From positions 1 to 32,970 of the forward strand of contig CAJGCD010000010.1 of assembly GCA_904501715.1 (NCBI GenBank): 32,970 bases of DNA. Direction: 5' to 3'. This DNA comes from an uncultured Clostridia bacterium. GTDB lineage: Bacteria; Bacillota; Clostridia; Oscillospirales; CAG-272. Below the pieces are notes generated by a model. It did no database searches and was not told the origin of the DNA. It saw nothing but the letters and a program-made list of their open reading frames with translations. The stretch's first letter is position 1. Each line of letters begins with the position of its first letter. Made by a program: the position numbers and the translations under genes. Below, piece after piece: positions 32,812-32,970 of the stretch.

Positions 32812-32821
32812 ACGATGATAT

Positions 32822-32853
32822 AAAAAATCCGACAGTCACCTGTCGGATTTTTT
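32822..32853 (+). terminator. Terminator of the V-ATPase operon
   Basis: AAAAAATCCGACAG-TCAC-CTGTCGGATTTTTT, a 14-bp perfect stem with a T-run, starting 11 bases after the ntpD stop. Confidence 0.93.
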
Positions 32854-32884
32854 ATTAACGTAAGTACTGTTAACAGGTAAAACA

Positions 32885-32913
32885 AAAGGGAACATCCTAC
32901 GGATGTTCCCTTT
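32885..32913 (-). terminator. Terminator of the converging gene (L7/L12)
   Basis: AAAGGGAACATCC-TAC-GGATGTTCCCTTT is a 13-bp perfect stem. On the minus strand it is followed by TTTTGTT and lies 25 bases after the stop of the partial gene. Confidence 0.8.
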
Positions 32914-32937
32914 ATGTTTGCTTTAAGTAAAGTTAAA

Positions 32938-32970
32938 TTACTTAACCTCAACCTCAGCGCCAGCCTCTTC
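32938..32970 (-). CDS. rplL: C-terminal end of 50S ribosomal protein L7/L12
   Basis: Read on the minus strand, the last bases encode EEAGAEVEVK followed by TAA (32940-32938). The same ten residues end E. coli L7/L12, and similar ends occur in Firmicutes. L7/L12 is the stalk protein that recruits translation factors. The rest lies outside the window, so the call rests on ten residues plus the following terminator; genomic context (rplJ-rplL upstream) could confirm it. Confidence 0.65.
   Translation of the reverse strand, partial: EEAGAEVEVK

Noticed and set aside
1..32970. CRISPR arrays, tRNA genes, insertion sequences or phage genes
   Set aside because: I scanned the intergenic regions and saw no regularly spaced repeats, tRNA cloverleaf with CCA context, transposase or integrase frames.

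Overview
The window reads as a chromosomal segment of a low-to-mid GC Gram-positive anaerobe, most likely an uncultured gut member of the Clostridia. The evidence is strong AGGAGG-type ribosome binding sites, many sigma-A promoters of the TTGACA-N17-TATAAT kind, a T-box leader, many U-tailed intrinsic terminators, and a bacterial V-type ATPase operon in the Enterococcus/Clostridium ntp order. I saw no tRNA or complete rRNA gene, insertion sequence, phage gene or CRISPR array. The content is mainly housekeeping, with a block of carbohydrate-related accessory genes.

Layout, left to right. The tail of a small XRE regulator (3-77) converges on a GH127 beta-L-arabinofuranosidase (136-1953, minus). 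A divergent intergenic region carries repeated TGTGATAT elements, a promoter for each side and a short Cys-rich reading frame (2180-2278). A five-gene plus-strand unit follows: mgtE, nagA, metG, gpsA, tatD (2331-8661). A divergent EF-G paralogue has its own promoter and a structured leader (8825-11030). A CPA2-type cation/proton antiporter (11187-12494) converges on a TrpB2-type tryptophan synthase beta chain (12554-13924, minus). The TrpB2 gene is preceded by a complete T-box leader with a UGG (Trp) specifier. A metallophosphoesterase (14360-15472) is transcribed divergently from it.

The accessory block spans about 15.5-21 kb. It holds an XRE-HTH/GH29 alpha-L-fucosidase fusion (15600-17156), an SGNH hydrolase and a ThuA-like protein in one minus-strand operon (17287-18658) whose promoter contains the palindrome CAAACCGGTTTG, an unrecognised protein (18791-19738), and a lipoprotein with BspA-type leucine-rich repeats (19781-20956). 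Then come recG (21160-23319), a small unknown gene (23380-23853), and the V-ATPase operon ntpF-I-K-E-C-G-A-B-D (24016-32811). The last 33 bases encode what looks like the C-terminus of ribosomal protein L7/L12 on the minus strand.

How the genes work together: the V-ATPase rotor subunit keeps every side chain of the Na+ site known from Enterococcus hirae, so this pump probably moves Na+; the antiporter could use or balance that gradient. GH127, GH29, SGNH, ThuA and NagA fit a gut lifestyle on plant and host glycans. GH127 and GH29 lack signal peptides, so they probably act on imported oligosaccharides. The observations most worth a second look are the regulator-enzyme fusion with an internal ribosome binding site, the Cys-rich leader frame before mgtE, the Trp T-box on a stand-alone TrpB2, and the EF-G paralogue lacking the catalytic histidine.
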